Assembly: GCA_028710385.1 (NCBI GenBank)
Contig: JAQTUC010000032.1
Location: forward strand, 1 to 13,264
Length of the DNA stretch: 13,264 bases
Source: Candidatus Omnitrophota bacterium
GTDB lineage: Bacteria; Omnitrophota; Gorgyraeia; Duberdicusellales; 4484-171
Direction of reading: 5' to 3'
In this document: positions 1 through 5,534 of the stretch, piece after piece
How positions within the stretch are numbered: the first letter of the stretch is position 1
Layout: the number at the start of each line of letters is the position of its first letter
Position numbers and translations under genes: made by a program
Notes under the pieces: generated by a model
What the model was told of the DNA's origin: nothing
The model's input: the letters and a program-made list of their open reading frames with translations, nothing else
Database searches by the model: none

Positions 1-102
1 CTTAAAATTCAGCCGGATAACAAAGAAAGAAAAATATATCACAAAAAGAAAAAAACGCAAGAAAAAAAATTACTGCTGACACTTAATTAATCCGCGGCGG
101 GT

Positions 103-1452
103 TTAATTATCTTTCCAGAAGACTTTGTCGCCGTTTTTATTAACCAAATCCAGGGCGACATCAACTATCCCGGGGTCATAACGAAGACCTCGTCCGTTTA
201 CCAGTTCTTTGCTTGCATTAACAATCCCCAAGGCTTCCCGGTAAGGCCTGTGCTGAGTCATTGACTCAAGAACATCGCTTACCGCTAAAATCCGCGCTTC
301 AAACAAAATTTCATCACCCTTTAATTTTCTGGGATAACCGGAACCGTCAAGGCGTTCATGGTGCTGGTATATGGTTTCCGATAAAGGAAAAGGAAATTCT
401 ATGTCCTTAATAAGGTCGTAACAATTCTTGGCGTGCTCCTGTATAAGGCTATATTCAAGCTCGCTTAATTTTCCCGGCTTGTTTAAGATATCAAGAGGTA
501 TGCTGATTTTACCTAAATCGTGAAGTTCTCCGGCAAGCCTTATTCCTAAAAGGCGATTCTCGTCCCAATTTAATTCTTTTGCGATGATTTCGGCTATATT
601 CGCAACGTGGCGCGTGTGGCTGAAAGTATAAGGATCACGCATCTCAAGGGCCTTGCCCAATATCTTAAGCGTATTTATAAGCATTGAAAGCCTTTCTTTT
701 TCAAGATTGGCGTACGCGGTCATATCGCGCGTTATACCCATGGTGCCGATTATTTTTGCGCACTTATCATACATAGGTATTTTTGTTGTAATCGCCTGGT
801 TCCACGTGCCATCAGGAAGTAACGTGCGCTCAATTTTGCCTATTATTGGTTTACCGCTCGTTAAAACGTAATTATCGTCTTGACTCATCTGATGCGCCTG
901 TTGAGCCGGAAAAAAATCAAAATCGGTTTTACCGACTATCTCTTCCGGTTTAAGGCCCACGCCCTGCGCATAAAACTTATTTACTTTTATAATACGGCTA
1001 TTGCGGTCCTTAAAATACATGGCATCCGGAAGGTTATCCAAAAGGCCCTGCAAAAGGTCTCTTTCCAGGGATAAATTATCTTCCATTTCCTTGTGCGCCG
1101 AAATGTTTTCAATTATCCCCTCAAGGTATTCCTTCTTATCGCCGGAAACAACCAACGAACAAGTTATAGCAACCCATATGTTTTTTCCTGTAACAGTTTT
1201 AAAAACTGCTTCAAAAAAGTTTACCTTGCCGTTTAAGCGCACGCGCCTGAAGAATTCATCGCGTTCGGTGAGATTTGCGAAAAAATTTGCAAGCCTTACG
1301 TTTTTAAGCTCACGGCTTAAAGAAACTCCAAGTATGTTTGAAAGGGCGGAATTTACTATAATAAACCTTTCCTGCGGCCGGAAGGCGTATTTGAAAAGGC
1401 CTATCCCAAGGTTATCTGCGCTTGATATATTAAGATAAAATGTATTTTTCAC
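103..1452 (-). CDS. PAS-PAS-HD-GYP signalling protein (predicted cyclic-di-GMP phosphodiesterase)
   Basis: A 449-residue cytosolic sensor with no signal peptide or membrane segment. A first PAS domain spans about residues 12-125, closing with a PAC-like stretch. A second PAS/PAC lies at about 130-248 (LPDAMYFKDRNSRI, then DGTWNQAITTKIP). An HD-GYP domain fills about 255-445. HD-GYP metal-site residues are present: H279 (SHTRHV), H311-D312 (HDLGK), H340, and H364-H365 in HHERLDGSGYP. The catalytic core therefore looks intact; the family hydrolyses cyclic di-GMP. The start is GTG, supported by AAGGAAGGA just upstream on the coding strand; no better start is seen. It is the last gene on this strand, separated from groEL by a terminator, so it is probably transcribed alone, from a promoter near 1575. 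The ligand of the PAS domains is unknown, and substrate preference (c-di-GMP or cGAMP) cannot be read from sequence. Confidence 0.93.
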   Translation of the reverse strand: MKNTFYLNISSADNLGIGLFKYAFRPQERFIIVNSALSNILGVSLSRELKNVRLANFFANLTERDEFFRRVRLNGKVNFFEAVFKTVTGKNIWVAITCSLVVSGDKKEYLEGIIENISAHKEMEDNLSLERDLLQGLLDNLPDAMYFKDRNSRIIKVNKFYAQGVGLKPEEIVGKTDFDFFPAQQAHQMSQDDNYVLTSGKPIIGKIERTLLPDGTWNQAITTKIPMYDKCAKIIGTMGITRDMTAYANLEKERLSMLINTLKILGKALEMRDPYTFSHTRHVANIAEIIAKELNWDENRLLGIRLAGELHDLGKISIPLDILNKPGKLSELEYSLIQEHAKNCYDLIKDIEFPFPLSETIYQHHERLDGSGYPRKLKGDEILFEARILAVSDVLESMTQHRPYREALGIVNASKELVNGRGLRYDPGIVDVALDLVNKNGDKVFWKDN

Positions 1453-1493
1453 CCAGTCCTTCCTTTTTTTCTGAATATGCTTTTCTTAATACC

Positions 1494-1555
1494 AGCAGCA
1501 CTCGCCAAGCATCTTCCTGCAATTATTGACGGGAAGGGCTGGGTTCATAGCTGCC
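1494..1555 (-). ncRNA. Candidate structured 5' leader of the PAS-PAS-HD-GYP gene
   Basis: Read on the minus strand, this stretch can form three nested helices with internal loops. P1 is GGCAGC (1555-1550) with GCTGCT (1499-1494). P2 is CCAGC (1542-1538) with GCTTGG (1510-1505), leaving one bulged T. P3 is CTTCC (1536-1532) with GGAAG (1517-1513), closing a 14-base loop. The structure sits between a possible -10 box (1575-1580) and the GTG start at 1452, so it would lie in the 5' UTR. The arrangement resembles a regulatory leader. It lacks the GGCAAACC and GACGCAAAGC-like core of GEMM-I riboswitches, and I match it to no other class. The fold was drawn by eye and no energies or covariation were computed. 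Confidence 0.35.
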
Positions 1556-1574
1556 ACGGATTTGAGGCTCTTTA

Positions 1575-1580
1575 ATTATA
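1575..1580 (-). promoter_or_regulatory. Possible -10 box for the PAS-PAS-HD-GYP gene
   Basis: A perfect TATAAT on the minus strand, preceded by TGG rather than a TGn extension. It lies upstream of the candidate structured leader and downstream of the groESL terminator. A second TATAAT sits at 1588-1593. Neither has a convincing -35 box at 16-18 bases. If the first box is used, the transcript would start near 1568 and have a leader of about 115 bases. Confidence 0.3.
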
Positions 1581-1640
1581 CCACTTAATTATAAAAAGAA
1601 AAGTCTACACCCCTGCCCAGACCAAGTTAAGGCGGCACTA

Positions 1641-1756
1641 GACCCTTCGACTCGCTTGGTTCAATCCTCTTCCACAAGCCGCTCGCTCAGGGTTAATGGT
1701 TCAACTCCGCTCACCATCCTTCATTTTGGGTTATCCTGAGCAAAGTCGAAGGGTTC
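1641..1756. repeat. REP-like palindromic repeat cluster
   Basis: On the plus strand an ACCCTTCGACT motif (1642-1652) faces its inverted partner AGTCGAAGGGT (1744-1754). The right-hand partner continues as CCTGAGCAAAGTCGAAGGG. A CAGGGTTAA half-unit (1688-1696) follows a second CTCGCT, and an ATGGT..ACCAT mini-hairpin lies at 1696-1716. Palindromes built on TTCGACT..GCTCAGGGTT are, as I recall them, intergenic repeats in several environmental bacterial lineages. A further copy lies at 1872-1892. The element is non-coding. Possible roles are a mobile REP-type repeat or transcript-end stabiliser; the sequence does not decide. Confidence 0.6.
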
Positions 1757-1765
1757 ACGCTATCA

Positions 1766-1811
1766 TTTTTCCTGCGCGTTTACACGCTTGGAAAAACGAC
1801 GTGCTCATTAA
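1766..1811. repeat. Hairpin repeat, copy A
   Basis: The stem pairs TTTTTCC (1766-1772) with GGAAAAA (1790-1796), and an inner GCGT/ACGC stem closes a 4-base loop (1776-1787). The copy ends in CTCATTAA (1804-1811). It shares TTTTCCTGCGC and CTCATTAA with copy B at 1902-1948, in the same order and with similar spacing. Both follow an AGGGTT motif by 11-15 bases. Confidence 0.5.
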
Positions 1812-1843
1812 AAGAAAAGCCCCCGTTATAAATAACGGGGGCT
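1808..1843 (-). terminator. Intrinsic terminator of groES-groEL
   Basis: A perfect 12-base inverted repeat has arms at 1818-1829 and 1832-1843, with a GC-rich base (AGCCCCCG / CGGGGGCT). The two unpaired central bases mean the top pair or two must open to form the loop. On the minus strand it is followed directly by TTTTCTTTTAA (the A-rich plus-strand bases 1808-1817). This is a textbook rho-independent terminator for transcription coming from groEL, about 100 bases past its stop codon. Confidence 0.92.
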
Positions 1844-1901
1844 AATAAATCTTCGTGGCTTTCTTTAACTCTTCGACTTCGCTCAGGGTTAATTCGGCTA
1901 C

Positions 1902-1948
1902 GCAATTTTCCTGCGCCTTTCAGGCTCGAAAAATTGCTGCCTCATTAA
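1902..1948. repeat. Hairpin repeat, copy B, abutting the groEL stop codon
   Basis: The stem pairs GCAATTTT (1902-1909) with AAAATTGC (1930-1937), with an inner CCTG/CAGG pair (1910-1913 with 1921-1924). The terminal CTCATTAA (1941-1948) includes the groEL stop codon (TTA on the plus strand at 1945-1947). It is preceded by TTCGACTTCGCTCAGGGTT at 1872-1890. It belongs to the same diverged repeat family as copy A. Because it lies in the groEL 3' UTR it would be present in the groESL mRNA. Confidence 0.5.
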
Positions 1949-3576
1949 TACTCCGGGTATCCGCCTGCACCTGGCATAGCCGGCATAGCTGGCTTAGCCT
2001 CTTTTTCCGGTTTCTCGGCGATAACTGCTTCTGTTGTAATAAGCAAAGATGCAATTGACGAGGAATTAATCAAAGCTGTACGCGCAACTTTTGTCGGGTC
2101 AATAATTCCTGCCTCAAGCATATCGGTAATTTTGTTTTTTTCTGCGTCAAAACCGATGTTTGTTTTTTCTTTCTTAACCTGCTCAACAATTACCGAGCCT
2201 TCCACTCCGGCGTTAGCAACAAGCTGCCTTAAAGGCTCTTCAACTGATCTTTTAATAATGTTTACGCCTATCTGCTCATCGCCTTCCAGTTTAATCTTTT
2301 CAAGGGCTGGGATACTTCTTATTAAACCGATTTCTCCGCCTGGAATTATTCCTTCTTCAACCGCGGCTCTTGTTGCGTGCAAAGCGTCTTCAACGCGCGC
2401 TTTCTTTTCTTTCATTTCTGTTTCTGTGGCAGCGCCTACGTTAATTACCGCAACTCCGCCGGCAAGTTTTGCAAGGCGTTCCTGTAATTTTTCTTTATCA
2501 TAATCTGAATCGGTCTGTTCAATCTGTTTCTTAATCTGTGAAATTCTTCCCTGGATATTCTGTGATTTGCCTGCGCCTTCAACTATAGTTGTGTTTTCCT
2601 TATCTATCCTTACTCTTTTCGCGCGGCCAAGCTCTTCAAGCTCAATTGAATCTAATTTTCTTCCAAGTTCCTCAGTAATTGCTTCTCCGCCTGTAAGCGT
2701 TGCGATATCTTCAAGCATTGCTTTGCGCCTGTCGCCATAGCCAGGTGCCTTTACGGCTGCGCAATTAAGAATTCCTCTCATTTTGTTGACAACCAATGTC
2801 GCCAAAGCTTCGCCTTCTATGTCTTCGGCAATTATAAGGAAAGGCTTTCCTGCACGGGCGATTTTTTCCAAAAGCGGAAGCATATCCTTAATGTTTGAAA
2901 TCTTTTTCTCGTAAATCAAAATATAAGGCTCTTCAAGCGAGCACTCCATTTTTTCCGCATCGGTTACGAAATAGGGTGAAAGATAACCCTGGTCAAACTG
3001 CATGCCTTCAACGACATCAAGAGTCGTTGCCATGGATTTTGCTTCTTCAACGGTGATTACTCCGTCTTTTCCGACCTTATCCATAGCATCGGCAATAAGC
3101 TCTCCTATCTGTACATCTCCGTTAGCGGCGATAGTTGCAACCTGCGCGATTTCTTTTTTATCCTTAACAGGCTTTGAAATCTTCTTAAGTTCATCCAATA
3201 CTACTGCAACTGCCTTGTCAATTCCTCTCTTAAGAGCCATAGGATTTGCGCCGGCAGCGACATTTTTTAAGCCTTCCCTAAAAATTGCTTCAGCCAAAAC
3301 TGTTGCCGTTGTTGTGCCATCGCCTGCTGCGTCAGAAGTTTTTTCTGCAACTTCCTTAACCAGCTGCGCGCCTATATTCTCATAAGGATCTTCAAGGTCA
3401 ATTTCTTTAGCAACAGTAACGCCGTCTTTCGTTATTGTCGGAGAACCGAATTTTTTATCAATAACGACGTTTCTTCCCTTAGGCCCGAGAGTTACCTTTA
3501 CCGCTCTGGCGAGCAGTTCTGCGCCCTTTAGAATCGCTCTTCTTGCGTCTTCGTTAAACACTAATTGCTTAGCCAT
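1945..3576 (-). CDS. groEL: Chaperonin GroEL (Hsp60, large subunit)
   Basis: A 543-residue group I chaperonin that forms double heptameric rings and folds proteins in an ATP-driven cycle with GroES. Visible landmarks are the N-terminal MAKQLVFNEDARRAILKG; the nucleotide-site motifs KDGVTVAKEI (D51) and AGDGTTTATVLAEAI (D86); the apical domain around 190-375; KKARVEDALHATRAAVEEG with catalytic D397; and DPTKVARTAL near the C-terminus. Two points are unusual. The C-terminal tail ends GGYPEY instead of GGM repeats. The conserved triple glycine of the ATP pocket (GGG in E. coli, about 414-416) reads G413-G414-E415. The start has AGGAGGT just upstream (3581-3587). It follows groES by 52 bases and shares its CIRCE-controlled promoter. 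A hairpin repeat abuts its stop codon and a strong terminator follows. Confidence 0.99.
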   Translation of the reverse strand: MAKQLVFNEDARRAILKGAELLARAVKVTLGPKGRNVVIDKKFGSPTITKDGVTVAKEIDLEDPYENIGAQLVKEVAEKTSDAAGDGTTTATVLAEAIFREGLKNVAAGANPMALKRGIDKAVAVVLDELKKISKPVKDKKEIAQVATIAANGDVQIGELIADAMDKVGKDGVITVEEAKSMATTLDVVEGMQFDQGYLSPYFVTDAEKMECSLEEPYILIYEKKISNIKDMLPLLEKIARAGKPFLIIAEDIEGEALATLVVNKMRGILNCAAVKAPGYGDRRKAMLEDIATLTGGEAITEELGRKLDSIELEELGRAKRVRIDKENTTIVEGAGKSQNIQGRISQIKKQIEQTDSDYDKEKLQERLAKLAGGVAVINVGAATETEMKEKKARVEDALHATRAAVEEGIIPGGEIGLIRSIPALEKIKLEGDEQIGVNIIKRSVEEPLRQLVANAGVEGSVIVEQVKKEKTNIGFDAEKNKITDMLEAGIIDPTKVARTALINSSSIASLLITTEAVIAEKPEKEAKPAMPAMPGAGGYPEY

Positions 3577-3628
3577 TTATACCTCCTAAAGACTGGATAT
3601 TATAATTTAATCTTAAACTACTCTAAAA

Positions 3629-3916
3629 TTAGCTGACAACAGCCACAATGTCATCTTCCCTGACTACCAAATATTCTTCGCCGTCAACGGTTATCTCTGT
3701 GCTGGAATATTTTCCGTACAAAACCACATCGCCGACCTTAACGGAAAGCGCGACCAGCTTTCCTTCGTCGTTCTTTTTACCTTCACCAACGGCAATAACT
3801 TTACCTTCCTGCGGCCTTTCCTTAGCCGTATCAGGAAGCAATATACCACCCTTGGTTTTTTCCTTTGCTTCTAAAGGCTGAATAAGCACCCTGTCACCCA
3901 ATGGCTTAACCTTCAT
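3629..3916 (-). CDS. groES: Co-chaperonin GroES (Hsp10)
   Basis: A 95-residue subunit of the heptameric lid that caps GroEL. The family features are clear: MKVKPLGDRVLIQPLEAKEKTKGGILLPDTAKERPQ with the mobile loop (about residues 17-32) and its hydrophobic GGIL contact, then GKVIAVGEG, VKVGDVVLYGKYSSTEI and the C-terminal VVREDDIVAVV. Length is normal. A perfect AAGGAGGTG (3922-3930) sits at good distance before the ATG. The gene is first in the groES-groEL unit. Its 5' UTR of about 70 bases begins inside the CIRCE element, so heat-shock repression by HrcA is expected. hrcA itself is not in the window. Confidence 0.99.
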   Translation of the reverse strand: MKVKPLGDRVLIQPLEAKEKTKGGILLPDTAKERPQEGKVIAVGEGKKNDEGKLVALSVKVGDVVLYGKYSSTEITVDGEEYLVVREDDIVAVVS

Positions 3917-3965
3917 ACGAGCACCTCCTTAAAAGTGTTTTAATGTTTTATTAAGTTTTTTTATT

Positions 3966-3992
3966 TTAGCAATCTAAAGAGCTGAGTGCTAA
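3966..3992 (-). promoter_or_regulatory. CIRCE operator (HrcA-binding site) of groES-groEL
   Basis: Read on the minus strand, TTAGCACTC, nine bases, then GATTGCTAA. The consensus is TTAGCACTC-N9-GAGTGCTAA, so one arm is perfect and the other differs at one base. It overlaps the expected transcription start just past the -10 box, the usual place for HrcA repression of chaperonin operons. Confidence 0.95.
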
Positions 3993-3995
3993 GAT

Positions 3996-4023
3996 ATTTT
4001 ATTTAAAGAAAAAAACTTGTCAA
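3996..4023 (-). promoter_or_regulatory. Vegetative (sigma-70 type) promoter of groES-groEL
   Basis: The -35 box is TTGACA (4023-4018), perfect, with a 16-base spacer and a -10 box TAAAAT (4001-3996) having one mismatch. An AT-rich palindromic tract (about 4026-4042) lies directly upstream and could act as an UP element. The -35 begins only about 20 bases past the coaX stop, so this promoter splits the chaperonin genes from the upstream cluster. A housekeeping promoter plus CIRCE fits HrcA control rather than an alternative heat-shock sigma factor. Confidence 0.85.
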
Positions 4024-4041
4024 GATTTTTTTATAAAAAAA

Positions 4042-4776
4042 TTAGCTGGGGAATTCCTCGGCAAGCAGAAAAAGCCCTTTTATCACCAGAAACCGGTCAA
4101 AGATTACAGCACCTTTAAGGCCTGGCAGGACAAATCTGGCGTCTCCTCCGGTTATTATTATTTTGGCATTTTTATTTAGCTTTAGAATTTTTTTATACTT
4201 TTCTATAAGAGAATTAAGCATTGCGGAAAAGCCTTCGGCTATGCCGCGGTTTATACTGTCTTTTGTGTCTTTTGGAACAAGCGTTGTTGTTTTATGCAAC
4301 TCTATTTTTTTTGGCAAAAGGGCGCAGCTTGACAAAACCTTAAGGGTTGAACCAAGGCCGGGTAAAATAAGGCCGCCTTCGTAGTCGCCGTCTTTTGAGA
4401 GGATATCAAATGTTATTGCGGTGCCGAAATCTATTATTATGCGCGCATTTTTATATATTTTTTTCGCGGCATAAGCAGCAACCAACCTGTCCATTCCAAT
4501 ATGATGCCTGTTGTATGAAGATTTAATGGGCACTTTTATATCTTCGCCCACTATGTAGGTATTGCGGTTAAATTCTTTTTTTATTTTCCTGAAAATTTCC
4601 GTTATCCCGGGAACTACCGAACAAACAACAATGCTCTCTTTTTTTCCGGAACAAATACCTTTAATGCCGGATAGCGAGGCATCCGAAGTCGGAACTATCT
4701 TTGTTTTAGTTATCCTGCCCCTTCTATCAAGCCATAAAAAATGCAAACTTGTATTTCCTACGTCTACCGCTATCAT
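4042..4776 (-). CDS. coaX: Type III pantothenate kinase
   Basis: A 244-residue cytosolic enzyme of the ASKHA fold that phosphorylates pantothenate, the first step of coenzyme A synthesis. The type III signature motifs are all visible: DVGNTS (residues 5-10, phosphate loop), GMDR (94-97), DFGTAITFD (116-124) and YEGGLILPG (132-140), with ITGGDARF near the C-terminus. The ATG overlaps the birA stop as ATGA, which points to translational coupling. The ribosome site GGGGAGG lies inside the end of birA. Adjacent birA and coaX are a known arrangement in several bacteria, for example the Bordetella birA-baf pair. Type III enzymes are not feedback-inhibited by CoA and need a monovalent cation, by family knowledge. 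Confidence 0.97.
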   Translation of the reverse strand: MIAVDVGNTSLHFLWLDRRGRITKTKIVPTSDASLSGIKGICSGKKESIVVCSVVPGITEIFRKIKKEFNRNTYIVGEDIKVPIKSSYNRHHIGMDRLVAAYAAKKIYKNARIIIDFGTAITFDILSKDGDYEGGLILPGLGSTLKVLSSCALLPKKIELHKTTTLVPKDTKDSINRGIAEGFSAMLNSLIEKYKKILKLNKNAKIIITGGDARFVLPGLKGAVIFDRFLVIKGLFLLAEEFPS

Positions 4777-5459
4777 ACGAAATGCACAACCTCCCCTGTT
4801 TTGTTTTTGCTGGTAAACACTTCCTCAATTTCTTCAACCGAGCTGCCGGCGTTAAAAGTTAAAACTTCCTTAAGCAGATGCCCTATCTTTTCTTTTTTAA
4901 AATCAGCGTATACGCTTACCATTTCCTTAATCAATTTCGGGAAAATTTTTTCAATATCATACTTTTGCCCCGTTTCAAGAAAAAGCGATGTAGCGTGCTC
5001 CGGGAGCTCATCCTTAAGGGAATTTATATTAACACCTATCCCCACAACAACAAAATTAGGTTTTTTGCCGGTTGTTTTCGCTTCTACAAGTATACCGACT
5101 GCTTTTTTATCATTAACCATTATATCATTGGGAAGTTTTATTTTAATTTTTACTTTTTCCGCATGCTTATTTTTTTTACATTCTTTGCACAGGATGTTTT
5201 CCAGAAATCTCGCGGTTGCAAGAGCGGAAAATAAAGGCAGGTAATTTATTTCTTTAATGCTATTGTGCGGCCTAAGCAGAAATGAAGCGTAAATACCCTT
5301 GCCCGGAACAGATACCCAGCGCCTTCCCATTCTTCCCTTTCCAAGGTGCTGCGTCTTCGCAGAAACAACAGTAATCTCTCTGGCGCCATAAAGCGCCGCC
5401 TTTGAAGCGTAATCATTCGTAGAATCTACCTTATCAAGTTTTATTATTTTAATATACAT
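4773..5459 (-). CDS. birA: Biotin-[acetyl-CoA-carboxylase] ligase, catalytic-only (group I) BirA
   Basis: A 228-residue biotin protein ligase that forms biotinyl-AMP and transfers biotin to a lysine on carboxylase carrier domains. Motifs seen: KVDSTND (residues 10-16), GKGRMGRRW (40-48, the GRGRxGR adenylate loop), LPNDIMVNDKKAVGILVEAK (109-128) and VVGIGVNIN. There is no N-terminal helix-turn-helix, so it is a ligase but not a biotin repressor. The usual KWPND reads KLPND; catalytic K108 is kept and Trp is replaced by Leu. A lysine-rich CKECKKNKH segment lies just before this motif. No convincing ribosome site precedes the ATG; the 75-base gap to uvrB is occupied by a palindromic element ending near the start. 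The next in-frame Met is deep inside the GRMGRR loop, so this start is the only sensible one. Confidence 0.95.
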   Translation of the reverse strand: MYIKIIKLDKVDSTNDYASKAALYGAREITVVSAKTQHLGKGRMGRRWVSVPGKGIYASFLLRPHNSIKEINYLPLFSALATARFLENILCKECKKNKHAEKVKIKIKLPNDIMVNDKKAVGILVEAKTTGKKPNFVVVGIGVNINSLKDELPEHATSLFLETGQKYDIEKIFPKLIKEMVSVYADFKKEKIGHLLKEVLTFNAGSSVEEIEEVFTSKNKTGEVVHFV

Positions 5460-5472
5460 AACTTTCAGATTT

Positions 5473-5524
5473 CAGATGACAGATAGCAGCTGTCGGATAA
5501 ATTTATCCGCCTATCTGCCATTTG
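5473..5524. repeat. Inverted-repeat element between uvrB and birA
   Basis: The core is a perfect 16-base palindrome, CGGATAAATTTATCCG (5494-5509). It is flanked by imperfect inverted arms at 5473-5487 and 5510-5524, of which CAGATAG/CTATCTG pair exactly and 12 of 15 positions match overall. Six extra bases sit on the left side. It fills most of the short gap and could fold into a long hairpin in either strand's RNA. No T-run follows on the minus strand, so it is not a clear terminator. It may be a small mobile repeat or an mRNA processing site. Confidence 0.55.
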
Positions 5525-5534
5525 TTGCCTAGTA

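Larger units (their letters stand above)
1453..1944. other. 492-base intergenic region between groEL and the PAS-PAS-HD-GYP gene
   Basis: No coding gene is seen in this gap. From right to left it holds: a hairpin repeat copy abutting the groEL stop (1902-1948) with a TTCGACTTCGCTCAGGGTT motif beside it (1872-1890); the groESL terminator (1818-1843); a second diverged hairpin copy (1766-1811); a REP-like palindromic cluster (1641-1756); AT-rich promoter-like sequence (about 1571-1605); and the possible structured leader (1494-1555). The stretch 1606-1640 shows nothing I can interpret. Confidence 0.8.

Noticed and set aside
1..90. Open plus-strand frame ending at 88-90, reading a lysine-rich tail, which could be the 3' end of a convergent gene.
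   Set aside because: Only 29 codons are visible and the DNA is so A-rich that more than one frame is open with similar composition. No recognisable domain; cannot be supported.
1..102. Possible terminator for the PAS-PAS-HD-GYP gene (T-rich minus strand with CCGCGG near the stop).
   Set aside because: The T-runs are strong but no stable stem of useful length precedes them.
1494..1568. GEMM-I (cyclic-di-GMP) riboswitch before the HD-GYP gene.
   Set aside because: Neither strand shows the GGCAAACC and GACGCAAAGC-type core or the tetraloop-receptor pair; kept only as an unassigned structured leader.
1641..1948. CRISPR-like array from the repeated TTCGACT/CAGGGTT motifs.
   Set aside because: The copies are inverted, unevenly spaced and diverged; there are no uniform direct repeats and no cas genes.
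1855..2058. Plus-strand 67-codon frame over the groEL 3' end and repeat region.
   Set aside because: It runs through a hairpin repeat and the groEL C-terminal codons; no motif or ribosome site.
3002..3385. Plus-strand open frames within groEL, uvrB, valS, nadC and the HD-GYP genes (for example 3002-3385, 7911-8315, 10087-10455).
   Set aside because: All lie opposite strongly conserved genes, lack ribosome sites and show the Ser/Thr/Ile-rich composition of antisense shadows.
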